The notes: generated by a model not told the origin, from the letters alone. DNA of 64,000 bases from Clavelina lepadiformis (GCF_947623445.1 NC_135241.1:1490501-1554500); one strand, 5' to 3'. Shown: positions 23,941-34,869, counted from the first letter of the stretch. Program-made: numbers and translations.

Positions 23941-24250
23941 TTTCGCAGTAAACCTGAAGAAGCAAGCTTATGCTTGCGAAAGCTCGTGTAGAAAAATATA
24001 AATAAATTTAACCTTCAGAGTGGCAAACTATATCCTATTTTTTATTTTACTACAACTATTTCTATCCATTAGCTAAGTAAGTATCATTATATCAACACAT
24101 TGATGTGTCAAAATTGTTCCTTAATAATGCGGCAAAATCATAACCTGGTAATCGTTATTCCATATATTTTCACAAAATTTAAATTTTATTCCCATTACCC
24201 TGATGAAGTTTACCCGAATGGAACGTCGACAGAAAAATAAAGTTCTGTTA
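23941..24250 (+). repeat. Two retroelement-like 3' tails
   Basis: Two stretches share the layout CCTGA(A/T)GAAG ... GAA(A) ... followed by an A-rich tail with AATAAA (near 23953-24010 and 24199-24245). The first contains a perfect 6-bp stem, GCAAGC-TTAT-GCTTGC. This pattern is common at 3' ends of Penelope-like and other retroelements. No reverse transcriptase sequence is nearby, so these would be short truncated copies. Confidence 0.35.
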
Positions 24251-24788
24251 TTCACCAGTTAAGCCTTATATTTGATGTATGCTGTAAGTTTCAGGGTTTT
24301 GGAGCCAATCTTCACCCTCGAAACAGAGCTTACAAAAGGACTGTGCCAGAAGATAAAACTGAATTATTTTAGGAATCTGAGTGACTCTACGCAAAAATGT
24401 CTGCAAATTGTTCTAAAATCAAGAAAGTTTTAAGTTGAGCTTTTCTGCTAACAAAATGCACAGCTCCAAAACTGTAGTAAATTTCCCATCTTACTACAAA
24501 AAAAAACAATAACATCGCTACAGCTGTTTCTAATGATCACAACGACAACACATTACGTTATGTCCTGGGAAAAAGGCAACACGGAAGCACGAACTGGAAA
24601 ACCAAATCGGTAAACAAGGAAATATGAGAAGTTGTTTTTCTTGAATTGTTGTGGTGAAACCTCAGCAGCATGTTGCTCAGTTGCTTTGCACGGCCTGTGC
24701 TAGGCCTACCGCCTACTCAGCCAAATGCACATGATTAGCCGTCAAAATAATAATTTCTTACATTTTACTCATCGTAGTGTTCAGTGCC

Positions 24789-25220
24789 TGGCTGGAAAGT
24801 ACGGCAGTTTTCGACGAGAAATCGTACGTGCAAAGAGGCACTTTTTGGCGTGGTGGTGTGCACTGAAACCTCATTTATTTAGGTTGTCACTAGGCTACGT
24901 CACCGGAAAACTTGTGCATTCAAAGCTGTTTTTTTTGCAGTTAACCTAACTTAAAAATTATAGTAACCTAAATCTACCTTATAATTTAAATTTAACTCCA
25001 ATAAAACTTTAAATAGCTAAAATCAACTTCTTGCATGCCTATTTTACTCACCTAAAACCACCTATCTTTAACAGCGGGCGGTTAGGTGAGGAAAATTGTT
25101 GCAGTTGTTGCTATAAAAGTCACTTTAATTTATTAAATAAAAATTTGTGTTCAAACAACCATCTTTTTTATTTATTATTAATCGGCACAAAGATAAAAAA
25201 GTTTGGCGTTTAATTGATGA
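24789..25220 (+). repeat. Dispersed repeat, copy B, with internal insert
   Basis: The left part matches copy A at 3524 (GGAAAGTACGGCAGTTTTCG) and the right part matches the end of copy A (AAATTTGTGTTCAA, GATAAAAAAGTT). Between them is a segment starting TTAACCTAACTT and ending GGTTAGGTGAGG. Related sequence occurs near 50275-50400 and 44095-44130, so this inner segment is probably a separate mobile repeat. Confidence 0.5.
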
Positions 25221-25310
25221 ATGTTGTGTGTGCAGCTGCTACACTTCCCGCTTTGTAGACGATCTGCCAGTAAGGTCTTAGCCTATATACGTATAAGCAT
25301 ATAATTCGCA

Positions 25311-25413
25311 GGTCTAGTGTACAAGTGCACAACCACCAGGATGCCTTTGTATGATAGACCCGATAGCTACTGAAACTGTGAGGTCATCTGGTTGTGCACT
25401 TGTATATTAGACC
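25311..25413. mobile_element. Short palindromic MITE, copy 3
   Basis: A 103-bp element that starts GGTCTAGTGTACAAGTGCAC and ends GTGCACTTGTATATTAGACC, terminal inverted repeats of about 25 bases. It is the best-preserved of the three copies. Target duplication is unclear. Confidence 0.75.
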
Positions 25414-26169
25414 TTAAACTACATTAGCCTAAAGTAACATCGTTCTGTGCTGTCATTATGTTTCAGTTTAGTCATTTAGTGTCAGGTAGTCAGTCTATGA
25501 AAGTAGCCAGTGTCTAGATTTACCAAAAAATATCTATTTTGATATTGATTTTTCGCCCAATTTAATGCAGTTTTCAAAGGTAGTAAGCATGATCTTTCTA
25601 ACTGTACATACTAAGTTTTAAATCTCTACTTACTAATGTAAAATAATTTTTAAGTTCCATTGCTTCAAACTCACCCGCCTAGCAAAAACCTCATTTTCAA
25701 GCCTAAAATCAAATTTCAACATCCAACACAAAAACTGTAATATCTTACGAAAGAAACAAGTCAGAGAGCCCTTTTTTCACCCACACTTACACGTTAATTC
25801 CACCTCCATGTTGTTTAAATTTTCACAGAGCTACCTTTTCTGTATTATAAGTTTCTTAAAATAAAATGAGTGCTTGGGTGATGCCATTTTCTCTACATCA
25901 CTTTTTATCAAAAAGTGTCACACTTTCCAGTCTGGATTATATGTAAACCTGGTGACAATGTCATTACATTATAATGTTCACTTTAAAAGTAGCTTTTTAT
26001 TTTGTAGCGTTGCAAGATTAATAAGAGAAACAAAGCCCACTTTGTAGGAGACACAGGAAGTGTGCGGTACTGTGACATGTCTTTATAGGCTATAGGCTAT
26101 ACTTTAAATGTTGGCTTGAGGCTTTGTTTACACTTTAAGCTACTAACTTGGCAAAGCAACTTAGCCCAT

Positions 26170-28431
26170 ATGGAATGCATAGACAGTGATCATCTAAGTG
26201 ATGAGCTGTTTACGAAGAAATTTTCATATTGCATGCCATCTGATGAGGCCTGGTCTGTGGACATCACAACCCCTTCCGAGTCCACATCAAATGAAGATAC
26301 ATTAAAACTTTTAAAAGGTCTAAAGGAATCTCTTAATTCGGTGAAGAGTTCACTCAACAATTTTGACATAGTAGAATGGAGTAGTCACACCAACTTTACA
26401 AATCCAGCCGCAAAGATCCTGCTACATTTGCGAAAGACCATTCACCCTGAACTAGCTACCCAAGCTTGGTGTAAATTTTATGAACTCCTCTCTTACGGTG
26501 ATGTTATTCCTGCTGATTGTCATATGATATGTTCAGTGCATCTATGCGAAGCTCCGGGTGGATTCATTTGTGCTTTGAACCATTTTTTGAAAACTTCCAA
26601 GGTCAAAGGCATTTCGCATTCTTGGGTGGCCAACACTTTGAACCCATATTACGAAGGAAACACTCTAGATTCTTGCATTGTTGATGACAGACTTATCTCT
26701 CGTACGTTGAGATCTTGGTGTTTTGGTCATGACAACACTGGTGATATATTCGAACCTGGATTTATTGCATGTTTAAAAAAACAATGTTCGGTTACATTTC
26801 ATTCCAAGGACATCAATCTTGTTACTGCAGATGGAAGTTTAAATTGTCAAAATGATCCCAGTGAACAGGAAACGATTGTAGCCCCACTGCATTATACAGA
26901 GCTGCTTTGTGCTCTCAGTATATTATGTCCTGGTGGTACATTCGTTATAAAGTTATTTACATTGTTTGAGAAACACTCTATTAATCTCATGTACACGTTA
27001 TGCTGTTTGTTCAACAAAGTCTCTCTGCTAAAACTAGCCACCAGTAAAGCTGGTAATTCTGAAGTGTACGTTGTGTCTAGAGGCTTTTGTGGTTTGGAAA
27101 AATGCAAAGCATTTGTGGATAATTTGAGAAGAAATCTACCATTTGTCGATTTCATAAAAGAGAACACTTCATTGTTTCCAAATATTCCATCGAGCTTCAT
27201 ACTTCAGCATTTTGAATGTGCAAAATACTTCATGGATCATCAAGTTGCAGCCATTAACAGAAACATTTACTTTTATCACAACAAGTTGGACAAAATGAAG
27301 CAATCAATGAGACATATTCAAGATATTGTGACACAAAAGTTCTTTGATCTGTGCGAATTAAGGAAGCTTCCTGCAAAGCAGTGTGTTGTCACTTCTGGTG
27401 TCTTGCGTTTTAACGTCAAATCCAACCTTAAACTAAGGCCAAGGCTGGAGGGCTCCTATGCACAAAGAACTTCAAATGAAGTGGAAGGGACGGATGTACA
27501 GATGCAGGTTGCTGAAAATGATGAAAAGGACTTGTGGATAGCGGCTTTGCAATGGATGCCACGGCAGCAAAAGCCTTTCTGGTGGAACACAACGCAAGCA
27601 GTAGTTGGTAAACCCGTCACTGACATACATGCTTCATTATTTTGTGCTACCGATGTAGTTGTTAATTATGAAAGTGCATTTGATCAATGTGTTGAAATGC
27701 AACTTTTGTGCAAACAAGATGAAACACAGAAAAACAAGGCAACCGTCACAAATGAAGTGTTGGTTGAAGAATTGTCTTGTATGTTGTCTTGCCTTAATGG
27801 AGATGTTTTGGAATTATTTGTGGAGGCCAGCAGAGATGTTTATAGGAGTTGGCTGCAAGAGTTGGTCAAAAGTAACAATCCAACGTTGTCAAGCTCCTGT
27901 GCTAATCTCTGTGACATGTCAGACAAGAAGAATTCTGGAAAAACGAATTGCGCCATGACGTGGTGTAGTTTGATAAAATATGACCCTGTAAAATGGCCCG
28001 AGCTTGGCATCCGAAACGACTTGGTAAGAGCAATTTATTGCTCTGCAAAGTCCTTGCAAAAGGATGGTATCTGTTTGCTGCTGTTACCCACACTGCTAAC
28101 ACGTCTGAGTGCTCAGATGTTATGGGTTTTCTCTCAGTGTTTTTTAGAGAGTGCACTGCTACCTGTGAAATCAGATGACTCCCTGGCAAACCCATGCCTG
28201 ATGTTCATTGGTAAAAAATTTGCCTTGAACAACGGATATATTCATTCTCTTCTTGATATCTGCAACATTGTTAAATCACAGAAACATCGTGAGCTGCTTG
28301 AGATATTTCCAATCACTGCTCTTCTCCATACAGAAGGTGCTTCCCCTTTCATGGATGCACTGAGACAAGCGAATGAAAAGTGTTTGATGGAAAAAAACAC
28401 TTTCCTGACACAAAAACGTTTGCAACAGTAA
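26170..28431 (+). CDS. CMTR2: Cap-specific mRNA (nucleoside-2'-O-)-methyltransferase 2
   Basis: CMTR2 methylates the 2'-O of the second transcribed nucleotide of capped mRNA (cap2), using S-adenosylmethionine. The coding region is one uninterrupted exon of 753 aa, close to the usual length for the family. Similarity runs throughout: FTKKFSYCMPSDEAW, ELATQAWCKFYELL, LHLCEAPGGFICALNH (SAM-binding region), SWVANTLNPYYEGN, GHDNTGDI, LVTADGS, GGTFVIKLFTLFEKHSINLM and ATSKAGNSEVYVV. The expected K-D-K-E catalytic set is present at about K102, D221, K261 and E298, so the enzyme should be active. A C-terminal inactive Rossmann-like half follows, as is usual in the family. The start is the ATG at 26170, the first methionine in this frame; nothing upstream in frame resembles the family. 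Confidence 0.93.
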   Translation: MECIDSDHLSDELFTKKFSYCMPSDEAWSVDITTPSESTSNEDTLKLLKGLKESLNSVKSSLNNFDIVEWSSHTNFTNPAAKILLHLRKTIHPELATQAWCKFYELLSYGDVIPADCHMICSVHLCEAPGGFICALNHFLKTSKVKGISHSWVANTLNPYYEGNTLDSCIVDDRLISRTLRSWCFGHDNTGDIFEPGFIACLKKQCSVTFHSKDINLVTADGSLNCQNDPSEQETIVAPLHYTELLCALSILCPGGTFVIKLFTLFEKHSINLMYTLCCLFNKVSLLKLATSKAGNSEVYVVSRGFCGLEKCKAFVDNLRRNLPFVDFIKENTSLFPNIPSSFILQHFECAKYFMDHQVAAINRNIYFYHNKLDKMKQSMRHIQDIVTQKFFDLCELRKLPAKQCVVTSGVLRFNVKSNLKLRPRLEGSYAQRTSNEVEGTDVQMQVAENDEKDLWIAALQWMPRQQKPFWWNTTQAVVGKPVTDIHASLFCATDVVVNYESAFDQCVEMQLLCKQDETQKNKATVTNEVLVEELSCMLSCLNGDVLELFVEASRDVYRSWLQELVKSNNPTLSSSCANLCDMSDKKNSGKTNCAMTWCSLIKYDPVKWPELGIRNDLVRAIYCSAKSLQKDGICLLLLPTLLTRLSAQMLWVFSQCFLESALLPVKSDDSLANPCLMFIGKKFALNNGYIHSLLDICNIVKSQKHRELLEIFPITALLHTEGASPFMDALRQANEKCLMEKNTFLTQKRLQQ

Positions 28432-29111
28432 ATTTGTCTTCGCATACTGGAATTGATTTGTGTTACTTATTTTATTCTTAAAAACTACCCCTAACCTCTA
28501 AAATTTGGAGTTCAAATTTCAATGAATTGCAATTATTTTACCATTACTTAGTTTTTGTTGTTACCAAAGTTTATTTAAACAAGAAATTAGTATTTTATCA
28601 AATGAACTATGATTAATATTGTATTAAAAATTCATTGCCTTTGGTCCTTTTTATAGCAAGCGATAGCATCATTTATTGTGCACTTCATCTGTATGTAGCT
28701 GCTGTTATTATTAACTTTTCGGTTGATTCCGTCTTTATTGGACGATGAATTTAACATATTTTTTCACTAGATTTTATCATGATAGTTGATACTGCATTGA
28801 ATTGCATCAAACAAGGTATATATTATAAAATATCAAATTTGAAGTCTTTTGAATGCATCGCATGCAGTCTAATTCTCTCATTGCGGAATTGTTTAATGAA
28901 TCGCCTAGAAATTAGAAATATCCTTGTGATTTTCTCCCAACACAAACAGCAAGCAAACTGGTATGCTAATACAGATATCGGTACATGCTGTATGATCTAA
29001 TTATTGAAGTGTTTGTTTCAATCATGGCGCATTTTAATTTGGACAAAATTGAAATAAATAGTCCAGCTACATATTATTTATAATTGTAGGAATTAGTTCA
29101 TCAGTTATTTC
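28432..29111. other. Intergenic gap, nothing recognised
   Basis: About 680 bases of AT-rich sequence separate CMTR2 from the first thioesterase gene. It probably contains the CMTR2 3' UTR and the thioesterase promoter. Confidence 0.4.
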
Positions 29112-30032
29112 ATGAATCTTGTGTTCAATTCCTTCCAGCCACAAATATTTTTTCTAGATGCATTACGCAAGTTGTCTAAAGTGTGGTGTAGCGGTGCAGA
29201 TGCTAGAAGATGTTATTCATCAGCAAACCTTTGCAATGAAGAAATTCTAAAAAACTACAAGTAAGATCACTTGTTTGTGACACAGTTGAATTCATTACAG
29301 AGTAAACCATCAGTAAATGCTTACCAAACATTTTGTAGGTTTTTTGTGCCAGTACAACTTCGTCCGCACGACTATGATCAGCGTAGCCAGGTAGCGCCAT
29401 TTGTTGCTGCATGTATATGTGGAACATTGGTCAGCTTGCATCTCTTTAAGTGCGTATCCATTACAATTATAAAATACTTAGGGAACGGATGAAGTTTTAT
29501 GCACTATTTAATTCACTAGATGTCCGTTGGGGAATTCCCTGGTGTACACTGCAGAAAATACCCTCAAGCGCAGGTAAAATGCCGCCTTTTTGTACCAATT
29601 GCATCTCCTATACTTTTGTACGGATTAATTAACCTATGTGTTTTCATTACCTTCCTAATTATTTGTAACAGTAAATTGTCACCAATCATGCAGGGATTTG
29701 ATTTACCATAAAACATCTTTGTTTTTAGAAAGGTTTTGGATAATCTTGGTCCACCTCTTGGTGGCGTCGGTGTGACGAAAATCGGCACGTCAAGTGTTGA
29801 ATATCAAGTCGCTTTGTTCAAACCGAAAGTGGTTCATGGTGACATGAAAGGTTTAGATCTTGGAACAAGCGGAAGATTTATTGATACTTTGAACATGGAC
29901 TTGATTAAGGAAACTTTTGAAGATGACGCAGCTCTGCTTATGCGCTTTGTTGTTGTAATAATTGACCCACATTCAAAGAAACCAGTTATTGCAAACCCTA
30001 TCAAGCAAGATCTTGAAAAGATTTTGATTTAA
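29112..30032 (+). CDS. Hot-dog acyl-CoA thioesterase-like protein A, probably mitochondrial
   Basis: Exons 29112-29260, 29339-29449, 29520-29573 and 29729-30032 give 205 aa. After an N-terminal leader rich in Arg and Ser (ALRKLSKVWCSGADARRCYS) comes NYKFFVPVQLRPHDYDQRSQ, then LGPPLGGVGVTKIGTSSVEY and ALFKPKVV. The R-x-x-D-x-D start of the fold and the GxxSxxY-x-x-ALF strand resemble 4HBT/hot-dog thioesterases, which hydrolyse acyl-CoA. The RCYS-type end of the leader resembles mitochondrial cleavage sites. The exon 3 acceptor was chosen because it alone gives an open frame that continues in phase and aligns with gene B. The usual Asn/Gly residues after the Asp motif are not conserved, so activity is uncertain. 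Gene B next door is a tandem paralogue with the same exon phases. Confidence 0.7.
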
Positions 30033-30443
30033 CAAAAATATTCAGGAAAAATGCAAACAATGCAATTATCGAACAAATTCGTATCAATGAAAAATTTCTA
30101 TATTTGTTGGATGAAACTGCTGTAGATTATAAAGAGTAATTTTAATCTCATAGACCTGGGATAAAGTTGGACACAGTTGCTGTTTGTAGTTCGATTACAA
30201 TCTTTCAAGTTGCTATCTGTGCAATTCTCTTGTGTGCAGATCGATCAGTGTTCCTTCACACCAACTGAAACTGTAATTTGTTACAAATTATTTTTTCACT
30301 ATGTATAAAATTGCCAGTGATAAATAGATTGTACTTCAAACCACCGAAATTACAAAATTGTTGCAAATGTTTATCAAGTGGAACATAGTTCAGTTTTTTG
30401 TCTCTTGCTTCCAGTTGTTTATCACCTTGTTTAGAAATGAAAT

Positions 30444-31432
30444 ATGCTGCTTCTGAGGCAGACTAAGAACGTAATATGCCTCTGGAATGTTCGCGAAATA
30501 TCCACATCCACAGAAGAAGTTGAATGGAAACTACGAAATTACAAGTAGAGTTTTCTATCTTGAATTTACAGCTCACAACAAATACACCAATCGTAATGCT
30601 GCTGATTATTTCTATGCATAGATACTTCTTGCCTGTGCAGCTGAGGAGATCAGACTTTGATGGAAATGGTCAGTTTAAGAGTTCATGTGCTTTAATGTTG
30701 GGAATTGGATTACATTTAAGATACACACAAAGGTGAGCTGGCCCATCTTCGTATAGATTGTGTGGTTAAGTCAGTAACTTACTGTCTGACTCAAGTGTAC
30801 TTAGTTTTTTACATTGTATTCGATGTGCTTGATGCTTTCATGGCATTGTATGGTCAGCTATATGTTTTTATACTATATATATGTGACGTTTCTTTATAGA
30901 TATTACGGTTCATTTGTCCCAAAAAACACAATGACAGTGTCGGTTGAAGGAACACTTAAACATAAGTAAGTGAATCATGATGCCACCATTGTTAAGCTTG
31001 ATATTTAGTTCCGACTGCTGCAATGCTTACTTTTGACCTTGTTGAATTAACTTGTGTTGTGTTGAGTAAAACTGTTAATGGGTATTCTTCTTTTTTATTT
31101 TCAGTACTGAGCTGTTATTAAGATACTCGGAAACACCACTGGCTGCTATTGGAGTTAGGAAACTGGGAAATTCAAGTGTTTTGTATAGAGGAGCTTTATT
31201 TAAGCCAAAGCGTCTTTCCAAGGAAAATGATGATTCGTTAAGTCTTTTTTTGCAAGAGAAGTTTTTTGATGAATCGGAAAGGGAATGTGCTGAAAAATAC
31301 TTTGAAAGTACCGCATCCACACTGGTGTATGCGAGTAATGTAATTGTGGATAAATCATCACACAAGCCTGTACAAGACTTACCACCTATGTTTAGAGAAA
31401 CTTTACAAAAAGTGATGCTTGGTACAGATTAG
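30444..31432 (+). CDS. Hot-dog acyl-CoA thioesterase-like protein B, probably mitochondrial
   Basis: Exons 30444-30544, 30622-30732, 30900-30965 and 31105-31432 give 201 aa, phase-identical to gene A. The N-terminus (MLLLRQTKNVICLWNVREIS) could serve as a mitochondrial leader. The hot-dog region reads NYKYFLPVQLRRSDFDGNGQ, then CALMLGIGLHLRYTQRYYGS, MTVSVEGTLKHN and TPLAAIGVRKLGNSSVLYRG-ALFKPKRLS. The first exon was found because its end (LRNYK) lines up with LKNYK of gene A at the same splice phase. Its start lies 412 bases after gene A's stop, consistent with tandem duplication and separate transcription, although a shared transcript cannot be excluded. Substrate is unknown. Confidence 0.7.
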
Positions 31433-32259
31433 AACTTTTTAAACAGCATTGCTTTGTTGTAAGGAGATCACTATTACTTACATTCTTACAAAGCAAATTC
31501 AGTTTGAATTTGTTAGTCTCATCATTATGATGTCACTATTATATTATTCTTACGTCACTTCAAAATACTTTTTTGTACAATACGCTGTACTCTGTTTTTT
31601 TTTTTATCATCTCACACTATATCCACCAAGCATGACTTGTGTACGATCACGTTTTACATTATTTTCTGGTGGAGCGCAGCTCTTGGATTTGAATTCTTTG
31701 TTGCAGTTAGTTTATTATCGAGTCCATTTTATTCAGCACTTCGTGAGCTTTTCTAAGTGGAGTTAAAAAAAGCGCAAATTTGTTGCTGAAAAAAGAAAAG
31801 TCAGCGGTTTTTCCTGCAGGTGTTTTACCTGTGCAAAATATTTCTAATATAGGCTATACCGTAACTTGAATTTTTAAGTAAATTGAATATTTTAAGTAAG
31901 TTTACAGTTTTTGTAGTTTTTCTGTATCTTTCTACCTCAAATAAACGCCAGTTAGCACGCGGTATATCTAATGATACTAAAACTTCAAGATACATGATAC
32001 AAAAGCTGAAATAGCGCTTGAAGATAGGAAATACAATGTGCAATCAAATGCGTCGTCAAATTTCCTTTAAGTTGTAATTAAATTCATTTTAATTGTTCAG
32101 TTGTTAGAATTTTGTAACACTTCCTTTAGACATATAATGTCATCTTTTCGTTGGTCAGTGAAGCTGATTAGTGACTTGATTACAGATTTACAGTCGGAAA
32201 ACTTTTTAATGGCATATTCCATACGATTTTCGACAGTAGTGCTGAAAATACGCAAAATT
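31433..32259. other. Intergenic gap, nothing recognised
   Basis: AT-rich sequence after thioesterase B. The open frame at 31449-31766 is rich in hydrophobic residues because of T-rich DNA and shows no domain. Confidence 0.4.
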
Positions 32260-32430
32260 GGTCCTTAGACGTGCGTGCGAGATGTGCCGAGTCGTTCGAG
32301 CGGTGGCCTCGCAATAAATGCGGCTCGTATTCGATGCGCAGTGGCGCTGCCGTTGTAATACCCTTGGGCAAGGCATTAGCGACACTTGCTCCTGTTTAGT
32401 GGGGCTGGTAGACAATTCTAAATTCAAGCA
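32260..32430 (+). mobile_element. tRNA-derived SINE copy
   Basis: The head GTGCCGAGTCGTTCGAGCGG resembles the A box of a tRNA-Ser/Leu-type RNA polymerase III promoter. GGCTCGTATTCGATGCGC sits where the B box is expected, about 35 bases further on. It is followed by CCCTTGGGCAAGGCATTAGC, a segment shared by many metazoan tRNA-derived SINEs. It is too altered to be a functional tRNA gene. The 3' limit is uncertain. Confidence 0.6.
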
Positions 32431-32984
32431 ACCTGTGACCTTTGGAACTTGTACAATGACAAGCTCGACCGTAGAGGAATCATTGCCGTACTTTCCTCAT
32501 TCCGAGGATAAAGATTATTATACAATACCTTGTCTCTCTAATTGGAGTTTTTTCTGAGTAACCACATCGCATCATGTTGTTGTAACTGCGTACAACAAGA
32601 ACCATAATCTCAGCAATTGATAGGTTCTATCTTTTCGAAACTCATTCTTCCTCTCAAGAAGGTCGTGGGGACATCAACTCCCGAAACAGTTAGCGATTTA
32701 TCGTCTGTCAGTTCGGCTAAAGGGCTACCTAATCGTGATCAGACCAGGTCAGTGATTTAATTGTACGACCTAGTCCTTGGTCGAACCGTTGGTCTTTTAC
32801 CGGATGGTGTGGCAAACATGACTTGGTTTGCAAGTCTTTACTGAGGCATTCTGATGACATTGTGAGGGTTACTTCACGAGTTATGAGTTGTTAGTTGTTA
32901 CTTTTCTCACTCATTTGTTAAGACTGCGCAATGACGTCAGATAAATTACCACGTTTGAACTGGTGTGCTCTATATAGGCTATAT

Positions 32985-33847
32985 TAGGGTTGCCATACGT
33001 CCGGATTTCCCCGGACATGTCCGGAATTTTAGTGTTCAAAGTGCGTCCGGGGGGAAATGCTAAAATATGCTTAAATGTCCGGAATTTCACCCCATTCGTC
33101 TACTTTCCGCCCATAAAAATGGTCCAGAGTACGGGAATTTCTTCCCATTGTAATGGTTGAAAGTATGTCTTTCTAACCCTAGAGTAAGATATATGCCTTT
33201 GGAATGGGAGAATTTTACTTCGGCACAAGTATGGTTTGTGAACGCCATTAGTCTATTTTTCCGCCCATTAAAATGGACCTGCTTTCAGGAACGGGGTTTC
33301 CAACAAACGATATTTCCGCCGAAGTAAACATCTCCCCATTCCAAATGCACATTTCTTACTCTATAGTAAGAAAGGCATACTTCCTGCCATTCGAATGCGA
33401 GAATATTACCGCATTTCCACCCATTTTAATGGGCGGAGAGCAGACGAATCGGGTGCGAATTTTTTAAAATTGTTTGTTGCCTTACGGGTAATAATTTCAT
33501 TGTTACGTGATAAAGGACAATAGAGGGCTCTATTTGGGATACAATCATACATGGATAAGTGGAGCTGGGCTAGTAGCTGAGGGCCTTATATCTTGGTCGA
33601 TATTGCAAAATTTAGAACATGTCTGAAACGATAAGAGCGTAGGCTATATTCGCTGAAGAAAATTATAAAGCAGTGAAAGCAGTAGAAAAATAGCTCAACA
33701 AGAAGTCTGTTGCAGACCAAATTAGAATACCAAGGAAATTGACAGACAATCATATTGACAGACAATGTGTTCATAACTCATTTTAAAAACCGCTAGTGGG
33801 CACCAAAGAGTGTCCGGATTTTAGGCCCCGAAAATATGGTAACCCTA
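32985..33847. mobile_element. hAT-type element with 8-bp target duplication
   Basis: This 863-bp insertion begins TAGGGTTGCCATACGTCCGG and ends ATATGGTAACCCTA. The inverted ends share TAGGGTTxCCATA, followed on each side by TCCGGA-rich sequence. The flanking octamer GGCTATAT is identical at 32977-32984 and 33848-33855. No transposase frame was recognised. It is inserted within an older repeat that recurs at about 47080-47500, which gives the order of events. Confidence 0.85.
33092..33450. repeat. Foldback inverted repeat inside the hAT element
   Basis: The left arm CCCATTCGTCTACTTTCCGC pairs with the right arm GCGGAGAGCAGACGAATCGG. Further internal copies of CCGCCCATTAAAATGG and its complement occur. 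The segment may be the element's own internal structure or a separate foldback insertion. Confidence 0.6.
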
Positions 33848-33914
33848 GGCTATATACACTTGTGTTGTATGCAATAAGCCCATTTTTACGTGATCGATTT
33901 CACTGGTTACTACT

Positions 33915-34200
33915 GCGCAATGTAACATTCAGTAAGTTTTGCCCGAAGGTGAAAGCCTTTGTGTCTGATAATAAATAAAAATGGGAACTTTATAATTTAG
34001 TAATTTGTATAGATAGAATTAAGCAACTAACAGCATAGTCACGCCGTTTGAGGAATGAGAACTCATATCATAGAAGCAAGAAGTAAAACAAGTTATCAAC
34101 CGTCCTCGCTCATATATTGTAACAATTGCCGCCTGCATACGCGGTCATTATGACAGATGTGTTTGTTGTGTAATACTTCACACAAACGAACAAAATAAAT
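33915..34200 (+). repeat. Dispersed repeat, LTR-like, copy 1
   Basis: Sequence starting ACTGCGCAATGTAACATTCA and ending TGTAATACTTCACACA is repeated at 47190-47460. It carries an AATAAA, and in the other copy a TATA-like box upstream, so an old solitary LTR is possible. No internal genes are nearby. It looks like a decayed fossil whose family cannot be named. Confidence 0.35.
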
Positions 34201-34551
34201 TTGTCATAAAATGTCCAAACCATTGTAGTTGGGACCACTCAGTTCGAAGAAGTAGGAGCTCAACACTTGGAGATTTATGGATTTTAGAGCTGCGCATTTG
34301 ATCTAGTATTGTTGCACCATAAACCCTTCTTAAAAATACCATTTCTAAAGCCGAACTCGTGAGCACACTCTGTCGGTCATTATTCAAGATAACGAGGTCC
34401 ATGGGTGAGCATTGGAAGAAAAACTGACATATAAATTGGGAGCTTTCGATCTTGGAAAGCTCTCGCGTCATGACGACCTATTTTATTATTATTTTTGCAC
34501 ACTTACAGTGAGCACTAATCAGGGTTTCCTGAGAGGCGGAGTACCTCGGTA

Positions 34552-34860
34552 CCCAGGGTTGCCATCGGTTTTATGAACTCAGAAATAAGGACGATTAACA
34601 CCTTAAACAGCGAAGAACAGGAGAAAGCAACCAATGTTCCTAAGAAAAAACAAGACACTATGTTACATGTAATTAATTTAGGTATCTATTTGGTACAAAA
34701 TGGTATACTAAAGGTGTCAAAATGCCCTCAGTAATTATGGATAGAAAATAGATTCTCTAAAGCAATTTAATCGGCATTAATCCCAAACTTCGAAATTGAA
34801 TTTCGAGGCCCCCCTGGACATTGAGGCCCTAGGCTTCAGCCTGCCTAGCCAATTGGTAAA
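34552..34860. repeat. Fragments of DNA-transposon-like repeats
   Basis: CAGGGTTGCCATCGGTTTTA at 34555 resembles the start of hAT-type elements. GAGGCCCTAGGCTTCAGCCT near 34820 resembles a common repeat end. Neither has recognisable boundaries. Confidence 0.3.
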
Positions 34861-34869
34861 TCCGGCCTT

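Larger units (their letters stand above)
23206..26169. other. Intergenic gap with repeats
   Basis: Holds the ARMC6 3' UTR, two retroelement-like tails (23941-24010 and 24190-24250), a dispersed repeat (24789-25220) and a palindromic MITE (25311-25413). The remaining sequence up to CMTR2 is AT-rich with no recognised gene. Confidence 0.5.

Noticed and set aside
24199-24245. Second CTGATGA...GAA motif as a hammerhead
   Set aside because: The bases between the motifs do not form a stem II helix, so only the general tail similarity is kept.
26116-26169. Upstream extension of the CMTR2 frame
   Set aside because: The frame is open here but has no ATG; the first methionine is at 26170 and family similarity begins just after it.
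29482-29519. Alternative earlier acceptor for thioesterase A exon 3
   Set aside because: Using it gives an in-frame stop or a phase that does not join exon 4; the acceptor at 29520 restores the frame and the alignment with gene B.
32290-32345. tRNA-like A and B boxes
   Set aside because: The sequence cannot fold into a proper cloverleaf and is followed by a SINE body, so it is called a SINE rather than a tRNA gene.
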